The notes beneath the pieces were generated by a model that was not told the DNA's origin, ran no database searches, and saw nothing but the letters and a program-made list of their open reading frames with translations. Of a stretch of 64,000 nt of DNA, positions 22,926 through 35,300 are shown piece after piece. Source of the DNA: Crotophaga sulcirostris (taxonomy: Eukaryota; Chordata; Aves; Cuculiformes; Crotophagidae). Where the stretch lies: assembly GCA_013397455.1 (NCBI GenBank), contig VYZB01000383.1, positions 264,743 through 328,742 on the forward strand, given 5' to 3'. The translations under genes were made by a program, and so were the position numbers. Position 1 is the first letter of the stretch. The number at the start of each line of letters is the position of its first letter.

Positions 22926-25783
22926 CTTTCTAAAATGGTACTTCCAGAGAGGTCTGCCTGTAGTAGGTGGGTAAGTTCAGCAGGCAGGAGTCTTGAAAAG
23001 TAATCTTAGTATTGTCACTCATGACAATGTAGCCCTGAACAGCCAGTTTGGAACAAATCATTGCTTTCTTGGCTTGCAGACAACTCTGCTCCCTGGTACC
23101 CTGGGTTATAATAGCATTTTGTCAGGTTTGTTAATCAGAAATGGAAAAATACAGCCCAGCTAATCTCCAGGGCTGCCAAGTAAGATGTGTACATGTGATA
23201 CTGAAAGGCCTGGAACTTCCCAGGACAGGGATCATCCAGTTCAGAAGGGTGCCTGGGGATTATGGAAACCTACTGCCTTGTCAGGGTGCTGACACTCCTC
23301 ACCCTTCCTGTGCAGGCTGACCCCACAGCACGAGCTCTCGCCGGGCCACAGACTGTTCTCTGCTCGTGCTGCCTTTCAACACCTGTAATTTAAAGGCAGG
23401 CAAGCAGCTGAGCACACACTGGATATGTAAAAGATAAATAACACCAGAGGCACAACCTCTGTCTCGCTGGACAGGTCCAACAATCGGGCTGTCGCTTCCC
23501 GCAGCGGGCTGTCCCACATCAAAGAGCTCCTACTGTTCCCTGGCCAGAGGATTTTTAGGAGAGGGCTACAGCACCAAGCACACGTCCTGCTTGTAACTCA
23601 ACACCCGGTGTTTATTTATTGCCCTTCTGGGGAGAGTTTCCCTGGTTCAGAGGAAATAGACTGTGATTACTCGGAGCCTGGCAGGCAGGTGTTTCCTGTG
23701 ATACTTAGAAAAACTCTGAATCTGACAAACTGCACAATCGCCCAAATGCAAGATTGATGCTAAATATCAGATCTTATACATATACTTATTGTTCTCTGAC
23801 CCTTTTGAGCAGCCAGGGTGACTGAAAGTACCTTGATTTAAAGATACCCTGTATAAACAGTCCACGGCTGGTTTTGAGCATGAACCAGTGTGCAGAAAAT
23901 CTCTGTGCTGGACAGCAGTTGATAACTGCAGAAAGCAGTGGTCTTTCATAGCTGTGAAAGCCACTCACTGTTTGGATAAATTAAGCTTTTAAGATCACTG
24001 TACTTATGCCTTTCCTTATCAAAACTGCCACTGGAGGTAAGGAGAAGAAGGCAGCTGCAGTGTTTTGATCTTGGGAGAGAAAGCAAAGGTGCTACAAGCT
24101 GTTGCTTTTTGCACGTTAGGTGAATGGGCTTGAAGGCTCATAGATGCAGATCTGTCAAGACAGTGAAGAGAAATCTTCCTCCAGCAGCTGCTCTGCTTGG
24201 GCATCCATCGATTCAAAAAAACAAACTAAAAGCGATGCCTCGTGCTCCTCTCTGGTGTTCAGTGTGTATTTCAGGGGAAGAAACAATTTGTTGTCTGATG
24301 ATTAGAAATAACTGGAGGGAATTCGAGCTCACCAGAGGCAGCCAGGCTGCTGCCCCAACAAGCGTTTTGGCAGCCATTGCTTGCTCAGCTGTGTCACAGT
24401 ATCACAAGGTTGGAAAGGACCTCTGAGATCATCGAGTCCAACCTAGAACCCAACACCAACACCAACCCAGCATCTAAACCCTGGCACTGAGTGCCTCAGC
24501 CAATCTCCTCTTAAACACCTCCAGGGTTGGCGACTCCACCACCTCCCTGGGCAGCGCATTCCAATGGCCAATCACCCTTTCAGGGAAGAACTTTTTCCTA
24601 ATATCAAGCCTAAACTTTCCCTGACAAAGCTTGAGTCCATGTCCTCTAGTTCTGTCCCTGGTCACCTGAGAGAAGAGACCAACCCCTGCCTGACTCCAAC
24701 CTCCTTTTAGGCAGTTGTAGAGAGCAATAAGGTCTCCCCTGAGCCTCCTCTTCTCCAGGCTAAACAGCCCCAGCTCCCTCAGTCGCTCCTCACAGGGCTT
24801 GTGCTCCAAACCCTTCCCCACTCACTGAGGCTGCCTGATCCCTGGAGAGACACACACACACGCTTGTGTGAATCCACCTGATAAGAAACGCCTGTAACAG
24901 CAATATTTTGTTGGTAGTGAAAAATACTGATTGGCTTTGTCTTTAGCCTGGAGGGCTGAAAGAACATTTCCAGAGATGCACTGACCAAAATTCAGGTTCC
25001 TTAAATTTCGCCTCCAGGGCTGTAATCTGGCCTTTGCTGTGTAAGTCACAGCGTGACATTTTGCTGATCTTGTAATCGCAAGGCAGCGGTCAGTGGTAAC
25101 GTCAGGCTGAAAAGGTTAAGCCCTGTTTGCCTTTTTACCATTGTTCAGCCTCAAGCCATTTCCTTGCTAAAGCACTAAGAGAGGCTGGACCTTATGAGGG
25201 AGCCCTTTGTGGCCTCAGTTTCAGCTCTCATGTTTGGCACGCTGGGCCTGGCCTGCCCAGGCAGGGCTGCAGCCAGAGCCTGAGATTTGGTACCAGTTTG
25301 TTGCTGTCCAGTGAAAATCAGGGCAGCAGGAATTGTAACTTTCTTGCAGTCTCATTAGGAGTAGCCCCTGAATTCTGTTCAGGGGATCTAAAGAACGGAT
25401 GTAGGCACATTGTTCACCTGAATCCCACCCAGAGGAGATAAAATAGCTACCCCAGAATACAAATATTTAAAGGAATACCCACCTAAAGTCATTGAAATAT
25501 AATTATTAAAACCTTTTATGTTACTCTACAGTACAATGTAAATAGTTCCTTTCAATTAAATTTTGAAATACACTAGATTACATCATTTAAATAACTGCAA
25601 ACTTTTAAGTTCACTATTAATGGTAGCAGAGCTATATTTACATACACTTCTGAGCTACTCCAGATGCAGCGTTATGTTCCAGTCCCTAAGTCAGTTCAAT
25701 AACAGACTTTCAGTGGGGTTATACTACTCTTCCTCAGATTCTACACATGTTTAGAGTGTATGTGTCAGAGGGCAAGAACACCT
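22926..25783. other. Intergenic sequence downstream of the RhoGEF gene
   Basis: Apart from the CR1 copy at 24396-24818, nothing is recognised. The 25450-25620 stretch is AT-rich. Confidence 0.55.
24396..24818 (-). mobile_element. CR1 LINE fragment, longest young copy
   Basis: About 423 bp with an uninterrupted 115-residue remnant of the CR1 ORF2 C-terminus ([55 protein letters not shown]). The open frame points to a recent insertion, not to a host gene. Confidence 0.93.
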
Positions 25784-25789
25784 TTTATT
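25784..25789 (-). terminator. Candidate poly(A) signal for the RhoGEF gene
   Basis: AATAAA on the minus strand lies 605 nt beyond the RhoGEF stop codon, implying a 3' UTR of roughly 630 nt. I saw no competing AATAAA between it and the stop. Confidence 0.45.
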
Positions 25790-26393
25790 CTTCTTGGCTT
25801 TTTTTTTTTCTTCCACGTGCATGCAGCTGAATCTGAGCAAATTGATACCTACTTGATTCGGATTAAAGATGAAAGACTGTTTTATACAAGTATTTTGACT
25901 GAATATATAGAGGTGCATAATGAAATATGGTCCTTAGGATTAGCAGTGGAAAACATAATTTTCTCCAACTTTCATCTCTCTTGCATAATACTGCACCTAA
26001 TTTTGGCCCTGACTTTACCTAATGCTGATGAAATATAGTCAACAGTGGAAACCTCTCTCCTGTTGTCAAACTGCTTTCAACACAATCCATGCAATGGCAA
26101 GCATCATCCATCATTCTCCTGCAGTGCAATATTAACAAGTCAAACTCAGTATTTCCCTCCAGAGATCTGCTCCTCGAGGGAAGCCCATCTCTGTCTGTAC
26201 ATCAGTCACAAACAGGTTGTGACTCCTGAGGCTGGAGACGAGAACCAAACTGTGATGCTTGTTCCAGTGCTGCCAAGAGCCCTCATGGGCCAGGCTCCTC
26301 CCTGTGTTGTCTATAGAGCAGAGCAAGTTCCAGCCACTGAGGCTCTCGACAGTCCTTGCACTGGTCAAGCCAAGTCTGCTGCCCATGCAGGAC

Positions 26394-29300
26394 TCAGGGC
26401 CTGGTGTGAGGGGTGCTGATCATGATGTTGGGCAGCGCGTTCCGGCGCTTCTTCCAGGAGCCCAGCTCCCTCGAGTACCGCCGGATCTGCCTGAACCAGT
26501 GGTGAGTCCGTGCACGGTCACTGTCCCGGAACACAAACGCCTCCCTCCTGATCTCAATGAGTTCAAAAGTGTCGTCACAGTCCGGATCAGTGGAGACGAT
26601 GCAATTACTCAGCCTCAAGGGCTCCCTGAGCAAATGGAACTTCCCATTGTTTTTGTCCCTGATGAGCACCAGCACGGCATCTTTCACAGGCCCTGGCTCG
26701 GCTGACTCCAGGCTGGACTCGGACACACGCTTCATGTTCACCAGAAGGAGGACCTGCATATTCTGGAACTTCAGGGTCTTGCTGCCTTTCTTCACCCACT
26801 GGCCGTCTGGAGGCTGTGCCAGTTGCAGAGACCCCTCCATCACAAATCGTGTTTCCTCCCGCAGCCAACCTACAGTTTTGAGGGCAGTTTCTCTCATCTC
26901 AATGTTGATGACTTCTCTCTTCTTCTTGCTGTCCTGGCGAAAGGATCGGAGGGTCCACGTGTTCCCCTCCTGCTTGGTTTTCATGTTGATGTGCTCCAGG
27001 TGGGACTCAATGCGGCTCTTGGCCTCCCGCAGGCTGCTGTGATCTGGGTGGTACTCGGTGGTGGCCTTGATGATCCTGCTGAGCAGCAGTGGGTACTTGG
27101 TGACTCTTTGCAGAGGGGCCATCAGGAAGGACCTCAGGTTCATACGCCGCAGCGCTGTGTTGTCGTTCTGGGAGACATCAAGGAATATCCTGCAGGGATT
27201 TAAGAAGAGAGAATGAAACAGCAGTGGCCGTTCTGCCAGCAGGTGCTGCAATCCTAAATGCAAATGACCAGCGTGGTGCTGACAGCTGCTGGGCATCACA
27301 GTCCCTGCTCTGGTTTTAACAGCCTGGTGAATTCTGTCTTCTCAAAAACTAACAACAGTTTCTGCAGCTCTGCTCAGCTCCAGAAGAGCAAGGAGGTGCC
27401 TGGGACACTAGCACATAACATCCTAGCAGTCTTCTATTCAATGGTTCCAAAATGAAGAGAGTGTGATCGTTCTCTGGTACGCGCTGACGTGGGCCCGAAA
27501 CAGATATGTCAGCTGTTCACAGTATCACAGTACTACAAGGTTGGAAAGGACCTCTGAGATCATCGAGTCCAACCTAGAACCCAACACCAACACCAACCCA
27601 GCATCTAAACCATGGCACTGAGTGCCTCAGCCAATCTCCTCTTAAACACCTCCAGGGTTGGTGACTCCACCACCTCCCTGGGCAGCGCATTCCCATGGCC
27701 TATCTCTCTTTCAGGGAAGAACTTTTTCCTAATATCAAGCCTAAACCTCCCCTGACGAAGCTTGAGTCCATGTCCTCTAGTTCTGTCCCTGGTCACCTGA
27801 GAGATGAGACCAACCCCTGCCTGACTACAACCTCCTTTTATCAGATTACATTAATTTGTAGCTCCTTTCATCGCTCAATTACAAAGCTCTCTACACAAGA
27901 ATTTGGTACTGTCATGATTTTAAACTGTTGCAGTGGAAGGAGAAGTGACTGTCCTGATGTTGCCCAATAGGCCAGGGCTAGGAATGGGAAACAAATTCAA
28001 GTCACGCACGCTTCCCACAGTAGCTTTCCCCACTGGAAATCCAATCCATGCTGTGGCACAGGGACTGAGAGCTCTTCTCAGCTGAGCATTATTTGGTGGC
28101 TGTTCAGGGCAGCGGTCAGTGGGCAAATACTGCTTCCACAAAATACAGAACACAGCTGGAACCAACTGGCTGCCTCAGTGGATATCAAGGGCTGAGTATC
28201 TTGTGGAGAATAAATATCCTCACGCCAAGAGACAGCAGCTCTTAACTTGAGAACATCAGCATCAAAACTTTCATCTAGCTGAGCTGACAAAGGCTTCACC
28301 CTCAGCCTGGTGCCTTCCTGCCCCCAAAGCCTGGAAGAACATGCTCAGCCCTTTTCTCACCTGAGCAGCTCTTTCTCCTTCTCCAGCGTGTTGAGCATGT
28401 TCACGGAGGAGGACTGCTGGAGGCAGTAGGTCTGAAAGGCTGGCAGCATGTTGACAAACTCTAGAAATACTTCGCCGATGCACACGGTCATCAGGTCATC
28501 ATCACCCTGCAAGGATGCAATAAAGCCCCTGCTGGGTTAGCTCAGCAGAGGCACAAGCATGGAGCTCAGTCCTTTCAGCACAAACCTGCTGCAGGGGATG
28601 GTGAACACCAGACCAACGGTGGAACGGGGTTCACCCTTCCTGGTGGGAAGGCAGCCCGTGCAGGTCCAGGGGAGGGGAAGGAAAGCTGGTCTAACTGCTT
28701 GCTCTTCTACTCATAAAGAGCCATCTTCTCTGCTTCTGTGGGCTCAGCCAGCTGCCCAGAGCTGGAGCTCAAAGGGCAGAGGCCAGAGTGAGTGGGCTCA
28801 TCAGGAGGGTGTGCTGGGGCCTCCCTGGCAGGGCTGCCGTAAGGCTAAAGCAGCAGAATGTGAATTATCAGAGAGTGCTCAGGAGCAAATGGGCAGGGGG
28901 GGTGCAGAACTCAGGTAACAGACATGGCACTTAACAACTTGTGCAGGTGTTCCCAGCAACTGGCCTGGCTCCTTCAGTTGTGCTCCTACTGGCTACTTTG
29001 ATGCCTAAATGAAAAATAAATTTTGTGGTCAATTGTTCTCTGTTTTCTGGATGAGTAATAAAATAAGGGAATTGTAAGAATCTGGTGCCAAGTGATATCT
29101 TGGCTTTGTCAAGGTCCATGCTGACATGCTCTGCAATCACTACTCATTTCTGCAGCAACAGAGGGAGCAGTCCTCTGGCTCCTGGTGGCTTTTTGGTGCA
29201 GTACTGAGCTCTGACTGCAAAGCCAAAACGAGGAGGAGACAGGGAAACCCATGGCTGTCTGCAGAAGCCATTGTCTCAATAAGTTATTCACAGGGGACAT

Positions 29301-32300
29301 CACACCCGTGGTGCACACCTGTCCTCGCTGTGCCAGGCGCAAGAGAGTGGCTAAGTCACCAGTTTTTGAGATGAGTCACTCAGTCTGACATGCAGGGTTT
29401 TGGAGAGGGAAAGGAGGGATGTGTTTCCTAGAGAACAAAACATCTTGATGAAACTGATAGAGCAACAAGTGGGTTTTGGTTTCTTGAAGACAGGAGGGTG
29501 TGGACCTGTTTATGCCCTTTGCACTGATGGTCTGCTGCTCTGGAGTCTTATTTCTATTTCTCTGCCCTGTGACCACCACGCTGGTGGGACAGGAAAGTTC
29601 CTGGTGCAAGGCAGGGTCAATCAGCAGAAGCCACAGGTACACAGAGCTGTAAGGGCCAGTTGTCACCAGAGCAAGGAGCAGCCTGTGCTGCCCACCGCCA
29701 CCCTAGGGGCAAGCTGCAATAAACTGCAACCCAAGGCAAATACAGCCAAGCCAGCCCCAAGTGAGCCAGCTCAGGGTTGCAAGAGTGTGGCCTGAGAGTC
29801 AGACCAAGCTGAGCTCTGTGCCCCCATGGTCACACTCTTCTCAGTGTCCAAGCTAACTTTGGCAATGGGACCACTACGTCCTGTTAATGGGATGAATGAG
29901 CTAGACTGCAGATGGCCTTCTAGTGTCAGTGGCACTAACACAGCAGAGAGTGAGGGCAGCAGCTGTGACGTGGCACAGGCCTACTGAAATCACTGGTTTA
30001 CAACAGCTGAGGGACCAAGGGACCAGGTAGACGTCCAGAACCCAGGAGTCCTCCCCTCTTGATCCTCTGCTCCACCTATGCTGCCTCACTAACATTACAT
30101 CTATTCCTGTCTGCCCAGTCTGGTCTCCTTAGGGCACTCAGCATCATACCTGGTCAAAGGCCTGATCAATCTCTTCCTGGAGTATCTCCAGGAAGTTCTC
30201 ATTGAGGTCGATGAGCTCCTGGATGTTGCTGAAGATGCCCAGGAGCTGCTCCTGGCTCAGCAGCCCAGCCGCCTGCATGGGGAGGTAGAACTCCTCTTTG
30301 ATGATGCGCAGGTCCTCTCCATAGCTGGCCTCTGTGTTGACAAACTCCAGCACAGACTCCTTGCGCTCCGTCCTGCGCTTGCAGCACTTCTCGCAGAGGT
30401 CAGCCCGCCTCTGGTTGCAGTTCTGCACGTCAGTCTCCACGGGGAGGTCCCTCTCTCCACAGTCGGTGCAGGGGCGGTGGGCTTCCCAGGCCTGCAGGGA
30501 GCTCAGTGTTTCAGATGCCCTGTTCCTCCACTTTCTGGCTGGCATCTGGCCAATGCCGCTATCCGCCCTCTCCACCTCCGCTGACTTGGCTCGGGTGGCT
30601 TCGCTGGGCTCCAGGTCGTCCCGCGCATCGTTCACACCAACGATCCCGCTGTCCGTGCTCAGGCTGCTGACGTTGCTCCAGTGGTGCCTGGAGCGGAGCG
30701 GCGCACGGCGGGTCTCATCAAAGCTGCCGCCATGGCCAAGGTTGGCTTTTGCTACCACTGGACCTGAGAACAGAGAAAAATCATTGCACCAGGGGTGTCA
30801 AACTCATGGCTCCGGCTCCTGCAGGGGAAAACGTGTCACTCTGCACACGTGATGAGCAGGAGCGTGTGGGCAAGGAGCTTGGTGCTGCTGCCAGGTAGAA
30901 ACAAGGTGCTGGGCTGGATAAAACAAGGTGCTGGATGGGATAAAACAAGGTGCTGGGCCAGATAAAACAAGGAGGAGGGCTGGATAAAACACGGTGCTGG
31001 ATGGGATAAAACATGGTGCTGGGCTGGATAAAACACGGTGCTGGGCCGGATAAAACACAGTGCTGGGCCGGATAAAACAAGGAGGAGGGTAGGATTCAGC
31101 CTGTGGGATGTGAGTTTGACACCCCTGCATTGCAGGCACTGCCAGCTGCGCAGAGCTCATCTGTGATGCCCAAGCACAGGGCACCCTGAGGGGACAGGCT
31201 ACATCTGGTGACAGTGGGGCTGTTACTTGTCTCCCTCCTGTTTTGCTGCTCAGATTGGTGACTCAGAAGCAAACGGGGCCAAGGTGAAGCCCAGGGTCTG
31301 TCATCCCTGCCCTGCCCATGCCTGGGAACTCATTTGGGTTCTCTCTTCCCCTGCCATCTGCCAAGCAGTGACAGAGACACAGCAGAGCAGAATCTGATTT
31401 ACTGCCTGTGTCTGTCTCAGGATGCCTCTCTCCTCAAGGTCAGCCGAGTTACTCCGCATTTACACCAGCACAGGAGGCCTCAGCCCCTGGCCCCTCACCC
31501 CCCTGAGAGTGCAGAAGGCGGGTACCGTAGTCTCGCTCCTGCCGGCGCTTCTGTGCGTGCTGCCGTGCTGCAGCTGCAATCTTCAGCTCCAGCTGCTTCC
31601 TCTTCACGGAATCTGTTGGCATGGGGTCACTGAAGTGTGGCCGCAGCCGGCACTCCCGCTGCGCCTTGGCACCCTCCGTGCTCTCGTGGACGATGTCGGA
31701 GCTGGATCGGCGGCAGCCGGGGCTGGGGCTCTGCAAGAAAAGCAGGTGGGGTTGGAGCAACACGGCGGCCAAAGCAGTGCCTGGTTTGCAGCCACTAGAT
31801 AAGGGAATAAGGGAACTCATTAGAAAAGGAATTCTTCATGATGATCATGCTGAGACACCAGCCACAAGTCGGGGATGCTCCCTCCCTGGAGGTGCCCAAG
31901 GCCAGGTTGGACGGGGCCTGGAGCAGCCTGGGCTGGTGGGAGGGGTCCCTGCCCATGGCAGGGGGGTTGGACACAGGTGATCTTTAAGGTCTCTTACAAG
32001 CCAAACCATTCTATGATTCTGTGATCAGCAGGAGGATTGTAAATGCAGGTCTGCTACACGAGCATTAGGAAATGTGTCCCTTCGGGTCCCTCTGTCTTGC
32101 TTAGCCCTAACAGCCAGAACTCCCCTCCCGTTGCTGTTGTGTAGCTCTGAGCAAATGGCTCCGTGCTGGCTGCAGCAAGGCTGCCAAAAAGCCAGGAAGG
32201 AGTCAACAGCACAGCCCTGCCGAAGGGCCCAAAGGGGGAGCTGAGCCTGTTCTCTGGGGATCTGAGCTACCTTCCCTCTGCTCTGCGAACATTCCAGTGC

Positions 32301-35300
32301 TGCAGGGTCAGGAACCCCAGCCTCTGTGCCTTACCCACATCAGCAGCTTGCACAAGTCAGGACCAGGAGGGAGTCTGTCTGATCTCCTGCAAAGAGGGGC
32401 TGTGGCACACTGAAAGCCAAGAAGGGGCTATTGCTGCACTCCTGGCAGGAGGAGCAGTGGGCACAAAAGGCAGGGGCACAAAACTGACTCCTGTTTCATT
32501 AATTGTAATAAGAAAGGTACTAAAGCTTAGTCACTTATGGGAGTTCCTGTGATTTTAGATCCCAGGCTGCCCAGTTCCTACAACAAAGGGATCCTTTGGA
32601 GCTTCTGACAAGAAAAAACAATCCTAAACACATGCCAGGGCTGAGAGGGGAATTCCTCTCCCTTACATTCCCTGCAGGTGGGTTGTCACTGGATGGCTCA
32701 TTGCTTGGCTTCTCTTCCCAGGTCTCCGTTGCCATGGACATCGCTGTGGGCTGCTGGCTGTCCTCCAGAGGTGGGAGATCAGCTTCCCTCAGATCACATT
32801 GTCCCTCGGAGGGGGGTTTGGCAGCAGGCTCAGCATTGCAGCTGCAGGGGGAGAAGCAGACTCTGATGAACATCACGTGTGCAGTTCACCTGCTGTGCCC
32901 GACACAGATGAGACTGAGCAGCAAGCCCAGGTTTGAACAACCAGCTGCAACAACTCAGGGAAAGTGCAGGCAGAACCTAGGCTGGTGGCATCGATGGCTG
33001 TGCATGTGTTTCAGGGCCTCCAAATACAGCTCAACTGTAGCAGTGCCAATGGGGTAATTACAGCCACGCCAGCATCAGCCTGGGATATCAAGTCTCGCGT
33101 GTTCACAGGGCATTTTTCTGTCCATAAAACATGAGGTTCTCCCGTAGAGACCAGAAAAACCTCTTTCTAAGAAGGCCATATCTGCTAAGATATCCATATC
33201 TGCTGCTACTTAAAGAGATGTTGTTAACAGAGAAACCATATTGCTCATGTAGAAGAAAATCACCTGTTAAAAACTATAATACTTTGAAGAGATTAGAGGA
33301 TTAAACGAGCTTTCCCTTTGTTTTTCATCTCATATGATCCCAAGCCTGCTGAAACCACTGGAAAGATTCCCTCTGCTTTCAGTGAACTCAAGATGGGGCC
33401 TTTTGATGCACTTAAGAGTCCTGAAAAAATTGGCAGAGTCTGTCCTCACTTGGCAGTTCTGGTGCTAACAAGGGCCTGATACAGGCAGCCTGTTCCAACC
33501 CCACGCTCCCCTCTCTGCAGACACCACCACCTCTCCAGACAGACACAGGCTGGTGAAAAACCACTGATCTGACAGAGTAGCTGACAGACTGTAGTTTGTA
33601 ACACATTTTTAACAGACTCTCTAAAACACATTTCCATGCATAATGAAGCCTGCTTGGAAGAATATTAATTTTTTTCCTGCTTCCTTCTGCAGGTTTTTGT
33701 TGTCACCTCGTACCCCATTTCATAGACAGGAACCCCGGGTCCTTGCATGTCCTTATCCTGAGCAATTTGCTGCTTAAACAAGTCCAGAAAGTAGACTCTG
33801 TATTGAAATGCATACAGGTTTTCCACTTAGATCTCAACACCCCTTCCCCACCAGGACTACAGCCTAAGTTAAAGGTATCCAGTGACCTATGAGGGGGCTA
33901 AAGCCACCATAATTATGAATCTGAAAATCAAATCTTCACTGATTAAGTCATTTGAATGAGTCCAAAGCAATTAACTATGAACTACTAGGGAGGCAATTAA
34001 CTTACAGCTTTGTAAAAGTGGAACACTTGCATAGAAACAGTAGAAAGAGAAGACAATTTCAGCTATCTTATTCTGTGATGCCTCATCACAACGTTTCTGT
34101 CAAAGGTTTGCTCTGAGCTGCGTATCTGTGGACATGGGACCACATCCCCAGCTTTCAGCTTATTTCATTTGAGACTTAGAAAGAATGTGGCCTGCATGTC
34201 AGTGACCATAATTTAGAACCCAAAACATCCAGACAAAAAGTCTTCCACCTCTGCAGTAAGAATCAGCTTGAGTTATAAATGAATGTTCAAGTACTCTACA
34301 GTCTCAGGTGAAATGATGGAAAATGAAGAAATTTCTAGACAAAGGAACTTGGAGTTTCCCACTGATCAGTACTTTGGTGCTGCTAATAAGTTTGTTTTCC
34401 TCCTACTATTCTGAAGAAACAGCAACTTTTACCATTAATTATCATTACTATGGGAAATAAACAGGCCATGGTGGTTCCTTCACATGGAATGTTGTCTCTA
34501 ACACTGGAACCACTGTCATTCTCATTTTTAGATGAATTATCAGTTTGGTGTTAATAAAACCACCTCATATATTTCAACAAATCCAGCACTGAACTCATTC
34601 ACAGAAACAAAAACCACTGTGGATATTAAAAGCACAGAAACCACACTGAAACCATAAAGGCCCTGGGCAGCAAGTGTTTGGAGGCTGGGAGAGTAGCAGG
34701 AAGGAAGATTATATGCACTACCCAGTTCCTATAAACTTTGCTATGCATGCACCTCAGGCTCCAGCCAAACCTTTGATCTGCCTGAAGACAGCTGTCCTTA
34801 TGCTCCTACTCACAGCTTGTGCCATTCTGTGTATTTCATTTCATACCAACAATAAAAACAGCCTATTCAATCACAATGGTTGCATACAGAGAACTCATCC
34901 CCGTGCAGAAGTCGCTGTCATCTCCTCTAAAACCTCAGTCCATTCTCAGAGCCCTGGTATTCCAGAAATACCAAGCTAGTGTGCAAGGCTGATGCCTTGG
35001 CATTTGACACACTGCATCTGTGGATGTCAGAAGCAGCCAGGAAATAAGTTAAATGTAATTCTTGGTGAAGCCAGCCCTGAAAGCCAAGTCTAAGGATACA
35101 AACCATCGCACCAACACTTCCTCCTCCTTTTCCCATCAGCCTTATATAGTGATAAGACAGTGATAACTGCCCCAAATTCCTAGCTTTCAGAACTTTGCTA
35201 ATTCCTGTTGGTCACCTGCTTGCACAGAAAGAGATCCTCATTTCTTTGGCAGAAGGGAGATAACAGGACTGCAGTGTCCAAAACCAGGACAGAGAAAGCA

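Noticed and set aside
24474..24821. 115-codon ORF that could be called a host gene
   Set aside because: It is the C-terminal end of CR1 ORF2 inside a 5'-truncated LINE copy, like the ORFs at 8318, 27605, 42380 and 55550.
26557..27203. Plus-strand ORFs over the last RhoGEF exon
   Set aside because: The minus strand encodes a continuous DH-PH sequence with correct splice sites, so these are shadows.
30781..31184. CRISPR-like or protein-repeat reading of the 22-bp array
   Set aside because: Units are directly contiguous with no spacers, and the repetitive ORFs simply follow from 66-nt periodicity.
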